A DNA stretch of 64,000 nucleotides. Source: Pseudoxanthomonas sp. PXM03 (GTDB lineage Bacteria > Pseudomonadota > Gammaproteobacteria > Xanthomonadales > Xanthomonadaceae). A program made the translations under genes and the position numbers. The stretch is from positions 1,448,001 through 1,512,000 of the forward strand of contig NZ_JACVAU010000001.1 of NCBI RefSeq assembly GCF_014852005.1, written 5' to 3'. The notes under the pieces were generated by a model that did no database searches, was not told the DNA's origin, and worked only from the letters and a program-made list of their open reading frames with translations. Positions 1-8,748 of the stretch are shown here, piece after piece. The number at the start of each line of letters is the position of its first letter. Positions within the stretch are counted from its first letter, which is position 1.

Positions 1-2
1 TG

Positions 3-482
3 GCCAAGGACTACGTGATCTATCCGGCGCTGGCTGGGCCTTTCTTCCTGCCGGTACTGCTGGGCAACCTGGTCGCCAACGGCCTGCGCAACGTGTGGAC
101 CTACGTGATCATCTTCTGCGGGCATTTCACCGCCAATGCGGAGACGTTCCCCAAGGAATGCATCAAGAACGAGTCACGTGGCCACTGGTACCTGCGCCAG
201 TTGCGTGGTTCGTCCAACCTGCGCGGCGGATTCCTGATCAACGTGCTGTCGGGCAACCTGAGCCACCAGATCGAGCACCACTTCTTCCCCGATATCCCGG
301 CCAACCGTTACGCCGAGATGGCACGCGAGGTGCGCGCGATCTGTGCCCGCTACGGCCAGCACTACAACACGGGCACGCTGCTCACCCAGTTCGGGCAGGT
401 CTGCTGGCGCATCGTGCGCCATGCCTTCCCCAGCCGCCCGCGACGCGCGATGGCGCTGGTCCAGGCGGAAGCCGCCGCGTAA
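3..482 (+). CDS. Fatty acid desaturase, C-terminal part
   Basis: The gene is cut by the left edge of the window; the reading frame is open from base 3. The visible 159 residues end an acyl-lipid/acyl-CoA desaturase of the membrane di-iron type. The third histidine box, QIEHHFFP, is intact near the middle, and a hydrophobic stretch (LAGPFFLPVLLGNLVANGL) near the start looks like the last membrane segment. The family inserts double bonds into membrane fatty acyl chains with electrons from a ferredoxin or reductase partner. The first two histidine boxes lie outside the window, so regioselectivity cannot be judged. The stop is a TAA at 480-482, just before a hairpin at 487-508. Confidence 0.9.
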   Translation, partial: AKDYVIYPALAGPFFLPVLLGNLVANGLRNVWTYVIIFCGHFTANAETFPKECIKNESRGHWYLRQLRGSSNLRGGFLINVLSGNLSHQIEHHFFPDIPANRYAEMAREVRAICARYGQHYNTGTLLTQFGQVCWRIVRHAFPSRPRRAMALVQAEAAA

Positions 483-857
483 GGGCCAGGCGCCGCCATC
501 CGGCGGTGCCGCAGCGCGCGCCGCAAGCGCGATGTCGCGCCTGAGTCGCCATTCGGCAAAGAATGAAGCGGCGATCAGGCCCGTACCCAGCAGGCCGAAC
601 CACTGGAACCAGGGGTTCTCGAAGACCTCGTCGGCCAGGTCGTTGTCCTGCAACGGGAGGCGCAGCAGGCGTACTTCGTCAGCCAACGCATCCGTACCGG
701 AGTCGCCACGATGAGCGGCCTCCTCCGCCTGCAGCGCCAGGCGCGACATCGCCCGGCTTCCCGTGGCATCAGCGCCTTCGCGGCGTTCCGCCGTGACGAC
801 CCGTGCGCTGGTCAGCAGGATCAGCGTGGTGCCCAGGCCAACGCAGCAAAGGCGCAA
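174..857 (-). CDS. Small membrane protein of unknown function, with an extended C-terminus
   Basis: I do not recognise this protein. The first ~125 residues look real: an N-terminal hydrophobic segment like a signal or anchor, an acidic helical region, and a second membrane segment near residue 95 (WFQWFGLLGTGLIAASFF). The start is TTG at 857, chosen because AGGA lies about 6 bases upstream and a stop lies just before it in frame; no in-frame ATG is available. The gene follows the ABC exporter with about 80 bp between. The last ~100 residues are antisense to the desaturase gene, an overlap of about 309 bp that is unusual. The C-terminus may be non-functional read-through after loss of an earlier stop or a frameshift. 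Confidence 0.5.
   Translation of the reverse strand: MRLCCVGLGTTLILLTSARVVTAERREGADATGSRAMSRLALQAEEAAHRGDSGTDALADEVRLLRLPLQDNDLADEVFENPWFQWFGLLGTGLIAASFFAEWRLRRDIALAARAAAPPDGGAWPLRGGFRLDQRHRASRAAGEGMAHDAPADLPELGEQRARVVVLAVAGTDRAHLACHLGVTVGRDIGEEVVLDLVAQVARQHVDQESAAQVGRTTQLAQVPVAT
487..508. terminator. Hairpin after the desaturase gene
   Basis: GGCGCCGCC and GGCGGTGCC form a 9-bp stem (one G-T pair) around ATCC, five bases past the desaturase stop. No T-run follows on either strand, so it is only a possible rho-independent terminator. Confidence 0.35.
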
Positions 858-940
858 GTGATTCCTGGATCATGCGCGGGCTCCGGTCCTGGCCTGCCGC
901 ATCGCAGTGCAAGCCGCCCTCGGATGGCCTCCCGGCAGGG

Positions 941-2722
941 TCAGTCCAGAAACTGCAGTCGCGCAAGCTCGGCGTACAGGCCGTCCTGCGCCAGCAGTTC
1001 CGTATGCGTGCCCTGCGCGACGATGCGGCCACGGTCCATCACCACGATGCGGTCGGCCTTCAACACGGTGGCCAGCCGATGCGCGATGACCAGGGTGGTG
1101 CGGCCCTCCATCAGCCTTTCCAGTGCCTGCTGCACCGCGCGCTCGCTCTGTGCGTCGAGCGCGCTGGTGGCTTCGTCCAGCAGCAGGATGGGCGCATCCT
1201 TCAGTAGCGCCCGGGCGATGGCGATGCGCTGCTGCTGGCCGCCCGACAGGCGCGCGCCACGTTCGCCGAGCTGGCTGTCGAAGCCTTCCGGCAACTCGCG
1301 CAGGAAGTCGTCCGCCTCCGCCGCCTCGGCCGCCGCCTGCAGCTCGGCATCGGTGGCATCCAGCTTGCCGTAGCGAATGTTCTCCGCAGCACTGGCTGCG
1401 AAGATGGTGGGCTGCTGTGGCACCAGCGCGATGTGTTCTCGCAGGGCGGAAGGATCCAGCTCTCGCAGGTCCACGCCATCGACACGCACGCTGCCGGTCT
1501 GCGCATCGTGGAAGCGCAGCAACATCGAGAACACGGTGCTCTTGCCTGCGCCGGACGGTCCGACCAGGGCGACGGTTTCGCCGGGCTCGACGGTGAGGTC
1601 GAAGCCGTCCAGCGCGGGCAGGTCGGGGCGCGACGGGTAGTGGAACGAGACGTTGTCGAAGCGGATCTCGCCTTTGACCGGCTGCGGCAACGTGCAGGGT
1701 TGTGTCGGCGCCTGGATGACAGGTGTTTCGCCCAGCAACTCCGCGATGCGGCCCATGCCACCGGCCGCGCGTTGCAGTTCGTTCCATACCTCGGCCAGTG
1801 CACCGACCGATCCGCCGCCGATCAGCGCATACAGCACGAACTGGCCCAGCGTGCCCGCGCTCATCGTGCCGTCGATCACGTCATGCGCGCCCGACCAGAG
1901 CACCAGCGTGATCGCGCCGAAGATCAGGGTGATGGCCGCTGCTGTCACCCATGCCTGCGCGCGGATGCGCTTGCGGGCGGTTTCCACGGCGGTCGCGATG
2001 GCGGCACCGAAGCGGCCACGTTCGTAGGGTTCGCGTGCGTGCGCCTGCACGGTGCGGACGGCACCCAGGGTTTCGCTGGCCAGCGTGTTGGCATCGGCCA
2101 CGCGGTCCTGGCTGGCGCGCGACGCTTTCTCCAGTCGGCGGGCACCCAGCACGATGGGCAGCACCGCCAGGGGGATGCCGATCAGCGCGAAGGCCGCCAG
2201 TCGGGGGCTGGTGACGAACAGCATCGCCAGGCTGCCGATCACGGTGACGCTGCTGCGCAGCGCCACCGACATGCTGGTGGCCACTACCGTGCGCAGAAGT
2301 TCGCTGTCGGCGGACAGTCGCGATACGAGCTCGCCGCTACGGCTGCGGTCATGGAATTCGGCATCCAGTCCGATCAGGTGTCCGTACAGCTGGCCGCGCA
2401 GGTCCGCGACGACCTTTTCGCCCAGCAGGGACACGAAGTAGAAGCGCGCCGCGCTGGCCAGCGCCAGCACGACCGCCACCACGAACAGGAACAGGAACGC
2501 ACGGTTGATGTTCGCGCCGTCGGTGAAGCCGTTGTCGATCATCTGCCGGAACGCGACCGGCAGGCTCAGCGTCGCCGCGGACGCCAGCGCCAGCGCCAGC
2601 AGCCACGCGGTGAACAGTCCGCCGTGCTGGCGCACGAAGGGCCACAGGGCGCGCAGGGTGCCGAGCTTGGCCTTGGGCTTGGGGGCCGCAGCGCTGTCCG
2701 CGGTGGTGGCGTTGTCGTTCAT
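941..2722 (-). CDS. ABC exporter, fused permease and ATPase (ABCB/MsbA-like)
   Basis: A half-transporter of 593 residues in the usual order: six-helix ABC transmembrane domain (about residues 30-320), then the nucleotide-binding domain (about 350-590). The ATPase has Walker A GPSGAGKST, the signature LSGGQ, Walker B ILLLDEATSALD and the H-loop IAHR, so it should be active as a homodimer in the inner membrane. The substrate cannot be read from sequence; relatives move lipids, peptides or drugs. I start at the ATG at 2722 (MNDNATTADS); an ATG two codons earlier (2728) is equally possible. The frame stays open to 2815, but that extension is encoded by an intergenic inverted repeat and is not believed. 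Confidence 0.88.
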   Translation of the reverse strand: MNDNATTADSAAAPKPKAKLGTLRALWPFVRQHGGLFTAWLLALALASAATLSLPVAFRQMIDNGFTDGANINRAFLFLFVVAVVLALASAARFYFVSLLGEKVVADLRGQLYGHLIGLDAEFHDRSRSGELVSRLSADSELLRTVVATSMSVALRSSVTVIGSLAMLFVTSPRLAAFALIGIPLAVLPIVLGARRLEKASRASQDRVADANTLASETLGAVRTVQAHAREPYERGRFGAAIATAVETARKRIRAQAWVTAAAITLIFGAITLVLWSGAHDVIDGTMSAGTLGQFVLYALIGGGSVGALAEVWNELQRAAGGMGRIAELLGETPVIQAPTQPCTLPQPVKGEIRFDNVSFHYPSRPDLPALDGFDLTVEPGETVALVGPSGAGKSTVFSMLLRFHDAQTGSVRVDGVDLRELDPSALREHIALVPQQPTIFAASAAENIRYGKLDATDAELQAAAEAAEADDFLRELPEGFDSQLGERGARLSGGQQQRIAIARALLKDAPILLLDEATSALDAQSERAVQQALERLMEGRTTLVIAHRLATVLKADRIVVMDRGRIVAQGTHTELLAQDGLYAELARLQFLD

Positions 2723-2747
2723 CGGCATCCGGAATCGAAGTGGTTGT

Positions 2748-2807
2748 GGGAGGGGCTTCAGCCGCGACCGGAATGTGTCGTCCCGGGTCGCGGCTGAAGC
2801 CCCTCCC
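2748..2807. repeat. REP-like inverted repeat
   Basis: Two perfect 22-bp arms (2748-2769 and 2786-2807, GGGAGGGGCTTCAGCCGCGA.. and complement) enclose 16 bp. The element fills the gap between the ABC exporter and the YigZ-like gene. It resembles the dispersed palindromic elements of xanthomonad genomes. Confidence 0.85.
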
Positions 2808-2827
2808 GCAGGCACCTGCCGCCGGAT

Positions 2828-3418
2828 TCACGCTGCCGTGGATACCACGCGCACCCGGTTACGGGTGGCGTCGCGCAGATGGTTTTTCAAGGCTTCCGCG
2901 CGATCCACCGGGAGTTCCAGCGTCAGCAGCGCGCCGTTTTCATCGAACGATTCCTGCAGTTTGGTCGCCAGATGCGGTGCAAGCGCGGCATGCACCGCAC
3001 CCAAGTCGTCGAACAGGCAGGCCAGCAGCAAGTGCGTGGTGGCCACCAGCGGCTGCCGCGGGGCGGTGCGCAGACATTCCGCCGCCGCACCGCCGTAGGC
3101 CCGCACCAGCCCGCCCGCGCCCAGCTTGATGCCGCCGTACCAGCGGGTCACCACCACCATTACGCGGTCGAAACCCTGGCCATCGATGGCGGCCAGGATC
3201 GGTCGGCCCGCTGTGCCCGCAGGCTCACCGTCATCGCTGGAGCGATATTCGCCGCCGATCCGGTAGGCCCAGCAGTTGTGTGTCGCGGCGGGATCGCCGA
3301 CTTCGCGCAGGAAGGCGAGCGCCCCGTCGGCATCGGCGACGGAGGTGGCCTGTGCGAGGAAACGGCTGTGCTTCACCTCCAGCAACTGCGAGGCGCGCGC
3401 GGCGAGGGTGTCGCTCAC
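2828..3418 (-). CDS. yigZ: YigZ/IMPACT-family protein
   Basis: A 196-residue protein of the UPF0029/IMPACT family. The N-terminal IMPACT domain has the conserved stretches DDGEPAGTAGRPI (about 62-74) and VVVTRWYGGIKLGAGGLVRAYG (about 88-109), followed by the small ferredoxin-like C-terminal domain; the length matches E. coli YigZ. Members are linked to translation or ribosome-associated stress, with no settled enzymatic role. The start is GTG at 3418, which overlaps the stop of the preceding gene by four bases (GTGA), suggesting translational coupling to the anti-sigma-like gene. Confidence 0.88.
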   Translation of the reverse strand: MSDTLAARASQLLEVKHSRFLAQATSVADADGALAFLREVGDPAATHNCWAYRIGGEYRSSDDGEPAGTAGRPILAAIDGQGFDRVMVVVTRWYGGIKLGAGGLVRAYGGAAAECLRTAPRQPLVATTHLLLACLFDDLGAVHAALAPHLATKLQESFDENGALLTLELPVDRAEALKNHLRDATRNRVRVVSTAA

Positions 3419-4551
3419 GGTGTGCTGAGGAGCGGGCGCAAGTCGTCCGGGACGCGCTGGAACGGGTGCTCCTGCACGAACAGCTGCAGGCTGCGCAGCG
3501 CGTTGGCGTTGTCGCCCAGGTCACGGCGCAGTCGGATGCGGTCAAGCCATTCGTCCGGGGGCAGCCGTGTGTCAGCGTCGACCGGGACCTGCAGGTCTGT
3601 CCGCCGAAGGGCGGTGCGTGCGGCACTGGGCTGGACGCTGCCGGCACTGGCGGCCGGAGCGGGCGGGGGCGGTGGTGGCGCTGCCGGTGCGGGCGCTGCC
3701 TCCTGCGTACGTCCCTGGCGTTCCCGCGTGCTTATGCGGCTGCCGGTGACGGCGATCGTGTCGAGGGTGCGCCCTTCATTGGCGGCGGCCTGCTTGCGCC
3801 CTTCCTCGTAACGGGCGCGCTGTTCCTGTGAGAGCTGGGCGGCGGAACGCTGTTGTGTCTGCGCACGCGCGATGGCTTCCGGTACGTCGGCCGCCATCGC
3901 GGCCGGTGGTGCATACGCATCCGTTTCAGCCGGGAAGGCCTGGGGTGCCACCGGTTGTTCGCGCGACGATGCCTCCTCGGCTGAAGGCAGGCCGGGAACG
4001 GCGGGAATCAGTGCAAGGGGGCTGCGCTTCGGCGCGGCCTCCTGTCGCGCGGCGGCTTCCGCATTCTTGCGCGCGGGCCCGGACGGCGCGACGTCGTGCT
4101 CGATGACAGCGGATGGCGGAGGAGGCCGCATGGCCTTTGCCGGGGCGGCAGGTTCCGTCGCCACGATCACGGGCGGAGGAGCGAGCGATTCGACGGCGGG
4201 CGCGGCGGCATCCGCGGCGGCGACATCAGCGTCCTCGCCGATCAGCTGGGCCGAGCGCTGTGTCTGTGCCGGGGCTTCGCTGGCCACCGGGACGTCGTGG
4301 CTGGGGCGAAGCTGCCAGGCAATGCCGGCGGCCAGCAGTACCGATGCTGCCACCCCCATGCCGAGTGGCCAGCGTCGGCGGGTTGGCGGCACCGCGCCGC
4401 CCCGGGACGGCGTGTCCTGCACGGCCGCCCGCGCGGCGCCCAGGATGCGCGCATCCAGCTCCGGCGACGGCGCACCGTGCGGTCCCAAGCGGGACAGCGA
4501 CTGCGCCAGCGCGCGTTCTTCAGGCGTCAGGGGCTCGTGGGGCATCTTCAT
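3415..4551 (-). CDS. Anti-sigma-factor-like membrane protein with a TonB-receptor-type VTGSRI motif
   Basis: A 378-residue protein encoded directly after an ECF sigma factor (ATGA overlap), the usual place of an anti-sigma factor. Residues 1-60 are the cytoplasmic part, residues about 62-82 a single membrane helix, and the rest a long periplasmic tail rich in Ala and Pro with a PPPPPP run. I see no zinc-binding HXXXCXXC motif. Residues 262-273 read TLDTIAVTGSRI, nearly identical to the start of the mature region of many TonB-dependent receptors. The short C-terminal segment (about 330-378) looks folded and helical. Anti-sigma function is inferred from position and topology only. Confidence 0.75.
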   Translation of the reverse strand: MKMPHEPLTPEERALAQSLSRLGPHGAPSPELDARILGAARAAVQDTPSRGGAVPPTRRRWPLGMGVAASVLLAAGIAWQLRPSHDVPVASEAPAQTQRSAQLIGEDADVAAADAAAPAVESLAPPPVIVATEPAAPAKAMRPPPPSAVIEHDVAPSGPARKNAEAAARQEAAPKRSPLALIPAVPGLPSAEEASSREQPVAPQAFPAETDAYAPPAAMAADVPEAIARAQTQQRSAAQLSQEQRARYEEGRKQAAANEGRTLDTIAVTGSRISTRERQGRTQEAAPAPAAPPPPPPAPAASAGSVQPSAARTALRRTDLQVPVDADTRLPPDEWLDRIRLRRDLGDNANALRSLQLFVQEHPFQRVPDDLRPLLSTP

Positions 4552-5108
4552 GGGTTCAATCTCGTCCGCAACCGGTCCATCGCATAGCGCAGGCGCGATT
4601 TCACGGTTTCCCGGCCCACGCCGGTGATCTCGCCGATCTCCTCCAGGGTCAGTTCCTGCTCCAGCCGGAGCAGCACGACTTCGCGCTGTTCCGGCGGCAA
4701 TTCGTCCATGGCCAGTTGCAGCTGCCGTCGCTGCTCGAACTCGGAGAGCTGGCGCTCCGGCGTGTCATGGTCGGGAACGCGTGCGGTCCGCTCGTCCGCG
4801 TCCACGGGCGCGGCGGGTCGGTGCTTCGATGCGCGCCAATGGTCGTTCAACCGATTGTGCGCGATCCGGTACAGCCACGTCCCGAATGCCGCCTCCGGCT
4901 TCCAGCCCTCGCGCGCGCTGATCACGCGCTGCCAGGTGTCCTGGAAGAATTCGTCGGCCAGCGCCGGCTCGCGCAGGTGGCGCAACAGGAACCGGTACAA
5001 CGGGCCGCGGTGGCGCGCGTAGAGCTGTTCGAAGGCCGACGCGTCGCCGGCGGCGTAGGCCAGCATCAGGGTCTCGTCGGCGGGTTCTGCGAGGTCGTTC
5101 ACCGACAC
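4548..5108 (-). CDS. ECF-family RNA polymerase sigma factor
   Basis: Region 2 is visible as LYARHRGPLYRFLLRHL..DEFFQDTWQRV..FGTWLYRIAHNRLNDHWR, and region 4 as LPPEQREVVLLRLEQELTLEEIGEITGVGRETVKSRLR, a full helix-turn-helix for -35 recognition. Regions 1 and 3 are absent, as expected of ECF sigma factors. Its stop overlaps the start of the anti-sigma-like gene, so the two are probably a regulatory pair controlling an envelope response. I place the start at the GTG at 5108 (VSVNDLAEP); the frame is open to a GTG at 5237, adding 43 poorly conserved-looking residues, so the start is uncertain. Confidence 0.88.
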   Translation of the reverse strand: MSVNDLAEPADETLMLAYAAGDASAFEQLYARHRGPLYRFLLRHLREPALADEFFQDTWQRVISAREGWKPEAAFGTWLYRIAHNRLNDHWRASKHRPAAPVDADERTARVPDHDTPERQLSEFEQRRQLQLAMDELPPEQREVVLLRLEQELTLEEIGEITGVGRETVKSRLRYAMDRLRTRLNP

Positions 5109-5364
5109 CAGCGTAAGCCGTCCACGCACGCCCGTGAAGTCGGGGCGTGGTCGCGGCGCCGACACGTTCAGTGATCGACGCCCGTCGGGGATCGTGGTCG
5201 GGTGGGTCAAGGCGACAGGGGGAGCGGGACGGGGCACACGTTTTCAAACGCGCGACGGCCCTTGAAGGGGTTGCCTTGGCCGTTTCCGTTCAGGGGGCCT
5301 CAGGCGGTATGCTCGCGGCGGGGGACCTCCAGACACCACGCACCGACTCGTTCGGGACAAGGGC

Positions 5365-8271
5365 ATGCCTACGCCATCGATCAGCGCCGACAACCCGGCC
5401 AGCGCAGACGCCTCGCCGGCGGATCGGATTGCGTCGATCCTGCGTGGGCTGCTGCCGGCCGGTGCTGAACTGGCGATCAGCTGGCGCGACTGGGCGCTGG
5501 GCAACGACAGCGGTGCCACGCCGGCGGCATCCGGTGCGCTGAAGCGCCGCGCCGAGCATGCGCTGGCCGAAGCGCAGGTGGAGCACGATGGCCCCGCGCA
5601 GCGCACATACGCGTGGGACAACGCCGATGGCACTGCGCGCGTTGCGCTGGCACTGGCATTGCCGCACCCGCTGGCCCCGCCCGAGGAGGAGGCCTGGCTG
5701 TCGCTGGCCCGCACGCTGCTGGTGACATCGCTGGATGCCGCGCGCGCGCAGGCGCGCATCGTTTCGCTGGAAAAATCCAAGCGACTGCAGCAGGCGCTCT
5801 ACGAGATCGCCGACCTGGCCGGTGCCGACCTCGAGATGCCGGAGATGCTCCGCCGCATCCACGCGGTGGTGAACTCGCTGATGTATGCCGAGAACTGCTA
5901 CATCGTGCTGTACGACGACCAGCGCCGCTCGGTCCGCTTCCTTTACTTCGCCGACCAGCGCGATCCCTATGTCGCCGAACCCGAGCGCGAATTCGGCGAG
6001 GAGGAGATGGCAAACAGCATGACCTTCGCGCTGCTGCGCCACGGCCAGCCGCTGCGCGGACCGTCGGCCGTCATCCGGCAGAAGCTGGGCGTGATGCGCG
6101 ATCCCTCGCATGGCCCAGACAGCCTGGACTGGCTGGGTGTGCCGATGCGCCGGGACGACCGGGTCTGCGGCGCCATCGTCGTGCAGAGCTACGACGCGCC
6201 GGCGAGTTATGCCGACGAGGACCGCGCGCTGCTGGGCTATGTGGCGCAGCACATCCTGACCGCGCTGGACCGCAAGCACGCGCACGTGGAACTGGAACAC
6301 CGCGTGGCGGTGCGTACGCACGAACTGCAGCGCGCCAACCGCGAGCTGCAGGCCGAGATCATGGAGCGCAAGCGCGCGGAGAAACTGCAGCGCGCATTGT
6401 TCCGCATCACCGACCTGGCCATCACCTCGGAAAGCCTGGAGCGTTTCTACGCCGATGTGCACGTGGTGGTGGATGAGCTGATCAACGCGCGCAATTTCTA
6501 CATCGCGCTCATTTCGGACGATGGCGAGCAACTGGGCTTCCCGTATTCGATCGACGAGCGCGACCCGATGCGCCAGTCGCGGCGCCTGACCAACGGGTTG
6601 ACCGAGTACGTCATCGCCACCGGGCGGCCGCTGCTGGCCGACCGCGAGGTGATCGGCCAACTGGCGGAGCAGGGCAAGCTCCTGCAGCACGGACCACCCG
6701 CCTACAGCTGGCTCGGCGTGCCGCTGTTCCGCGGCGAAGACGTGGTCGGCACGGTGGTGGTGCAGAGCTACACCGAAGAAGTGAAGTTCACGTCGCACGA
6801 CCAGAACCTGTTGACCTTCGTCGCACACCACATCGGCAACGGCCTGGACAGGCAGCGCGCGCAGGAGCGCCTGCGCAGCGCGCACGCGGAACTGGAGCGC
6901 AGGGTCGACGAGCGCACTCGCGAGCTTGCCGAAGCGAACCACCAGTTGCGTGCGCAGATCGGCGAGCGCCTGCGCGCCGAACAGCAGCTGACGTACCAGG
7001 CGACGCACGACGCCCTCACCGGACTGCCCAACCGCCCACATTTGCTGGACAGGCTGTCGGCCGCCATCGAACGCGCGCGCCATGGCGATGGCCAGGCCTT
7101 CGCGGTGCTGTTCCTCGACCTGGACCGGTTCAAGCTGGTCAACGACAGCATGGGGCACGCGGCCGGCGATGAACTGCTGGTGGAAGTCGCGCGCCGCATC
7201 ATCATGAGCGTGCGCGACGACGACGTGGTCTCGCGCCTGGGGGGCGACGAATTCGCGCTGCTGGTCGAGTACGCGGACGGCGTCGAGAACGTGCGCGACT
7301 TTGCCCAGCGCCTGTTGGCGTTGCTGGGGCGGCCGATGTGGGTGGCGGGGCGCGAGCTGTTTCCCTCCGCCAGCCTGGGCATCGCCATCTGGCACCCGCG
7401 TTACCGGAACGGCGAGGAATTGCTGCGCGATGCCGACGCTGCGATGTACCGCGCCAAGGAACAGGGGCGCGACCGTTGCGCCATGTTCGACGAGGCCATG
7501 CGCGAGGCGGCGATGCAGAGCCTGGACCTGGAGGCCGACCTGCGCCGCGCGATCAATCATCGCGACTTCCTGCCGTTCTACCAGCCCATCCGTCGCATGG
7601 ACGACGGGCGCGTGATCGGGCATGAGGCGCTGCTGCGCTGGCAGCACGAACGGCGCGGGCTGCTGCTGCCGGCGGAGTTCATCGGGCTGGGCGAGGACAG
7701 CGGGCTGATCGAACAGGTCGACTGGCTGCTGTACGAGCAGGTGGTGCGCCAGATCGCGCGTGGTGTGGAGGGTTACATTTCGGTCAACGTGTCGCCGCGG
7801 CATTTCCGTTCGCCCGATTTCGGCGACCGGCTGCTGGCGATGTTCGAGGCGCACGGCGCGGATCCCGCGCGGTTGCGGCTGGAGATCACCGAGGTGGCGC
7901 TGCTGGATGATGCGCCACGCACGTTGCGCATCCTGCGCACGCTGCGGCAACACGGCATCCTGGCGCAACTCGATGACTTCGGCACCGGCTTCTCCGCGTT
8001 GTCGTACCTGCACCGCTTCCCGATCTCGGTGCTGAAGATCGATCGCAGTTTCGTCTCCGGGCTGGGCAGCGAAGCCCGGCCGGAAAGCCTGGCGCTGGTG
8101 CGCGCGATCCTGGCGCTGGCAGGTACGCTGGGCATCGAGACCATCGCCGAGGGCGTTGAAACCGAAGAGCAGCGCCAGTCGTTGATCGAACTGGGCTGCC
8201 TGCTCGGCCAGGGCTACCTGCTGGGACGGCCGGCAGCGCAGATGGAGGCGGTGGCGGCCGACGTCACCTGA
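5365..8271 (+). CDS. GAF-GAF-GGDEF-EAL c-di-GMP turnover protein
   Basis: A 968-residue cytoplasmic signalling protein. Two GAF sensor domains (about 150-300 and 360-510) are each followed by a similar helical linker (VRTHELQRANRELQAEI; DERTRELAEANHQLRAQI). The GGDEF domain (about 545-710) has an intact GGDEF motif with an RxxD I-site five residues upstream, so diguanylate cyclase activity with product inhibition is plausible. The EAL domain (about 720-960) keeps EALLRW, DDFGTGFSALSYL and KIDRSFV, all expected of an active phosphodiesterase. It may therefore make and degrade c-di-GMP depending on the GAF ligands, which are unknown. It is monocistronic, divergent from the sigma gene. Confidence 0.93.
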   Translation: MPTPSISADNPASADASPADRIASILRGLLPAGAELAISWRDWALGNDSGATPAASGALKRRAEHALAEAQVEHDGPAQRTYAWDNADGTARVALALALPHPLAPPEEEAWLSLARTLLVTSLDAARAQARIVSLEKSKRLQQALYEIADLAGADLEMPEMLRRIHAVVNSLMYAENCYIVLYDDQRRSVRFLYFADQRDPYVAEPEREFGEEEMANSMTFALLRHGQPLRGPSAVIRQKLGVMRDPSHGPDSLDWLGVPMRRDDRVCGAIVVQSYDAPASYADEDRALLGYVAQHILTALDRKHAHVELEHRVAVRTHELQRANRELQAEIMERKRAEKLQRALFRITDLAITSESLERFYADVHVVVDELINARNFYIALISDDGEQLGFPYSIDERDPMRQSRRLTNGLTEYVIATGRPLLADREVIGQLAEQGKLLQHGPPAYSWLGVPLFRGEDVVGTVVVQSYTEEVKFTSHDQNLLTFVAHHIGNGLDRQRAQERLRSAHAELERRVDERTRELAEANHQLRAQIGERLRAEQQLTYQATHDALTGLPNRPHLLDRLSAAIERARHGDGQAFAVLFLDLDRFKLVNDSMGHAAGDELLVEVARRIIMSVRDDDVVSRLGGDEFALLVEYADGVENVRDFAQRLLALLGRPMWVAGRELFPSASLGIAIWHPRYRNGEELLRDADAAMYRAKEQGRDRCAMFDEAMREAAMQSLDLEADLRRAINHRDFLPFYQPIRRMDDGRVIGHEALLRWQHERRGLLLPAEFIGLGEDSGLIEQVDWLLYEQVVRQIARGVEGYISVNVSPRHFRSPDFGDRLLAMFEAHGADPARLRLEITEVALLDDAPRTLRILRTLRQHGILAQLDDFGTGFSALSYLHRFPISVLKIDRSFVSGLGSEARPESLALVRAILALAGTLGIETIAEGVETEEQRQSLIELGCLLGQGYLLGRPAAQMEAVAADVT

Positions 8272-8298
8272 GTTCTGAGGTTTGCTGCACACGCCACG

Positions 8299-8682
8299 CT
8301 AGCGGATGTGGATGGGTTCGTTGTCTCTCGGCTGCATCTGGCCCGACGCATGGACTTTCCTGTCGGCGGATACCTCCCGCCAGTTCACCCAGAAGTCACC
8401 GACACAGAGTCGCCTGAAGGCCACGCTGTCGGCGCCATGCGCCGGCACCTCGATCTGCTGCAGCGATGAGAGGTAGGGAGGGACGGTGGTGCCGTAGAGG
8501 GGAGCGTCGAAGTCCCGGGGCGACGGAGCGGCCAGCGCGTGGTCCGCATAGAAGCTCTTCAGCGACACTGCGACCGCGCTGGCACGGTGGTTCACCACGA
8601 CGATGCGGATGCCGCAGCTGTCAGCGAATGCAGGGAGGGGAGTCAGCAGCAGGCACGACAGCAACAGAGTGAGGCGCTTCAT
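8299..8682 (-). CDS. Small secreted protein of unknown function
   Basis: I do not recognise it. The 127-residue product starts with a clear signal peptide (MKRLTLLLSCLLLTPLPAFA, cleavage after AFA), leaving about 107 residues. The mature part contains two cysteines (CGIRIVVVNH.. and LCVGDFWVNW) that could form a disulfide, and a predicted beta-rich character. The start at 8682 is chosen because the signal peptide begins there. It lies downstream of the vWA lipoprotein gene but is separated from it by a stable hairpin, so it may have its own promoter. Confidence 0.7.
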   Translation of the reverse strand: MKRLTLLLSCLLLTPLPAFADSCGIRIVVVNHRASAVAVSLKSFYADHALAAPSPRDFDAPLYGTTVPPYLSSLQQIEVPAHGADSVAFRRLCVGDFWVNWREVSADRKVHASGQMQPRDNEPIHIR

Positions 8683-8714
8683 GGCGAGGCTCGCTTCGTG
8701 AGCAAGGATAGGGG

Positions 8715-8738
8715 CCGGGGCCGATCCTTCGGCCCCGG
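8715..8738 (-). terminator. Hairpin after the vWA lipoprotein gene
   Basis: A perfect 10-bp GC-rich stem (CCGGGGCCGA / TCGGCCCCGG, loop TCCT) sits just past the stop of the vWA gene. There is no long T-run after it on the minus strand, so the termination role is inferred from position. Confidence 0.45.
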
Positions 8739-8748
8739 TTTCATGCAT

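Noticed and set aside
2722-2815. An N-terminal extension of the ABC exporter (MPAGGASAATRDD..)
   Set aside because: It is encoded by the intergenic inverted repeat, not conserved-looking, and a normal ATG follows.
5290-8292. A 1000-codon open frame on the minus strand opposite the GAF-GGDEF-EAL gene
   Set aside because: It is the antisense shadow of a clear real gene in high-GC DNA; its product is rich in Gln, Arg and His with no domain. The same holds for the long frames opposite the kinase (25704-28442), thrA (34570-37299) and the vWA gene (8539-10665).
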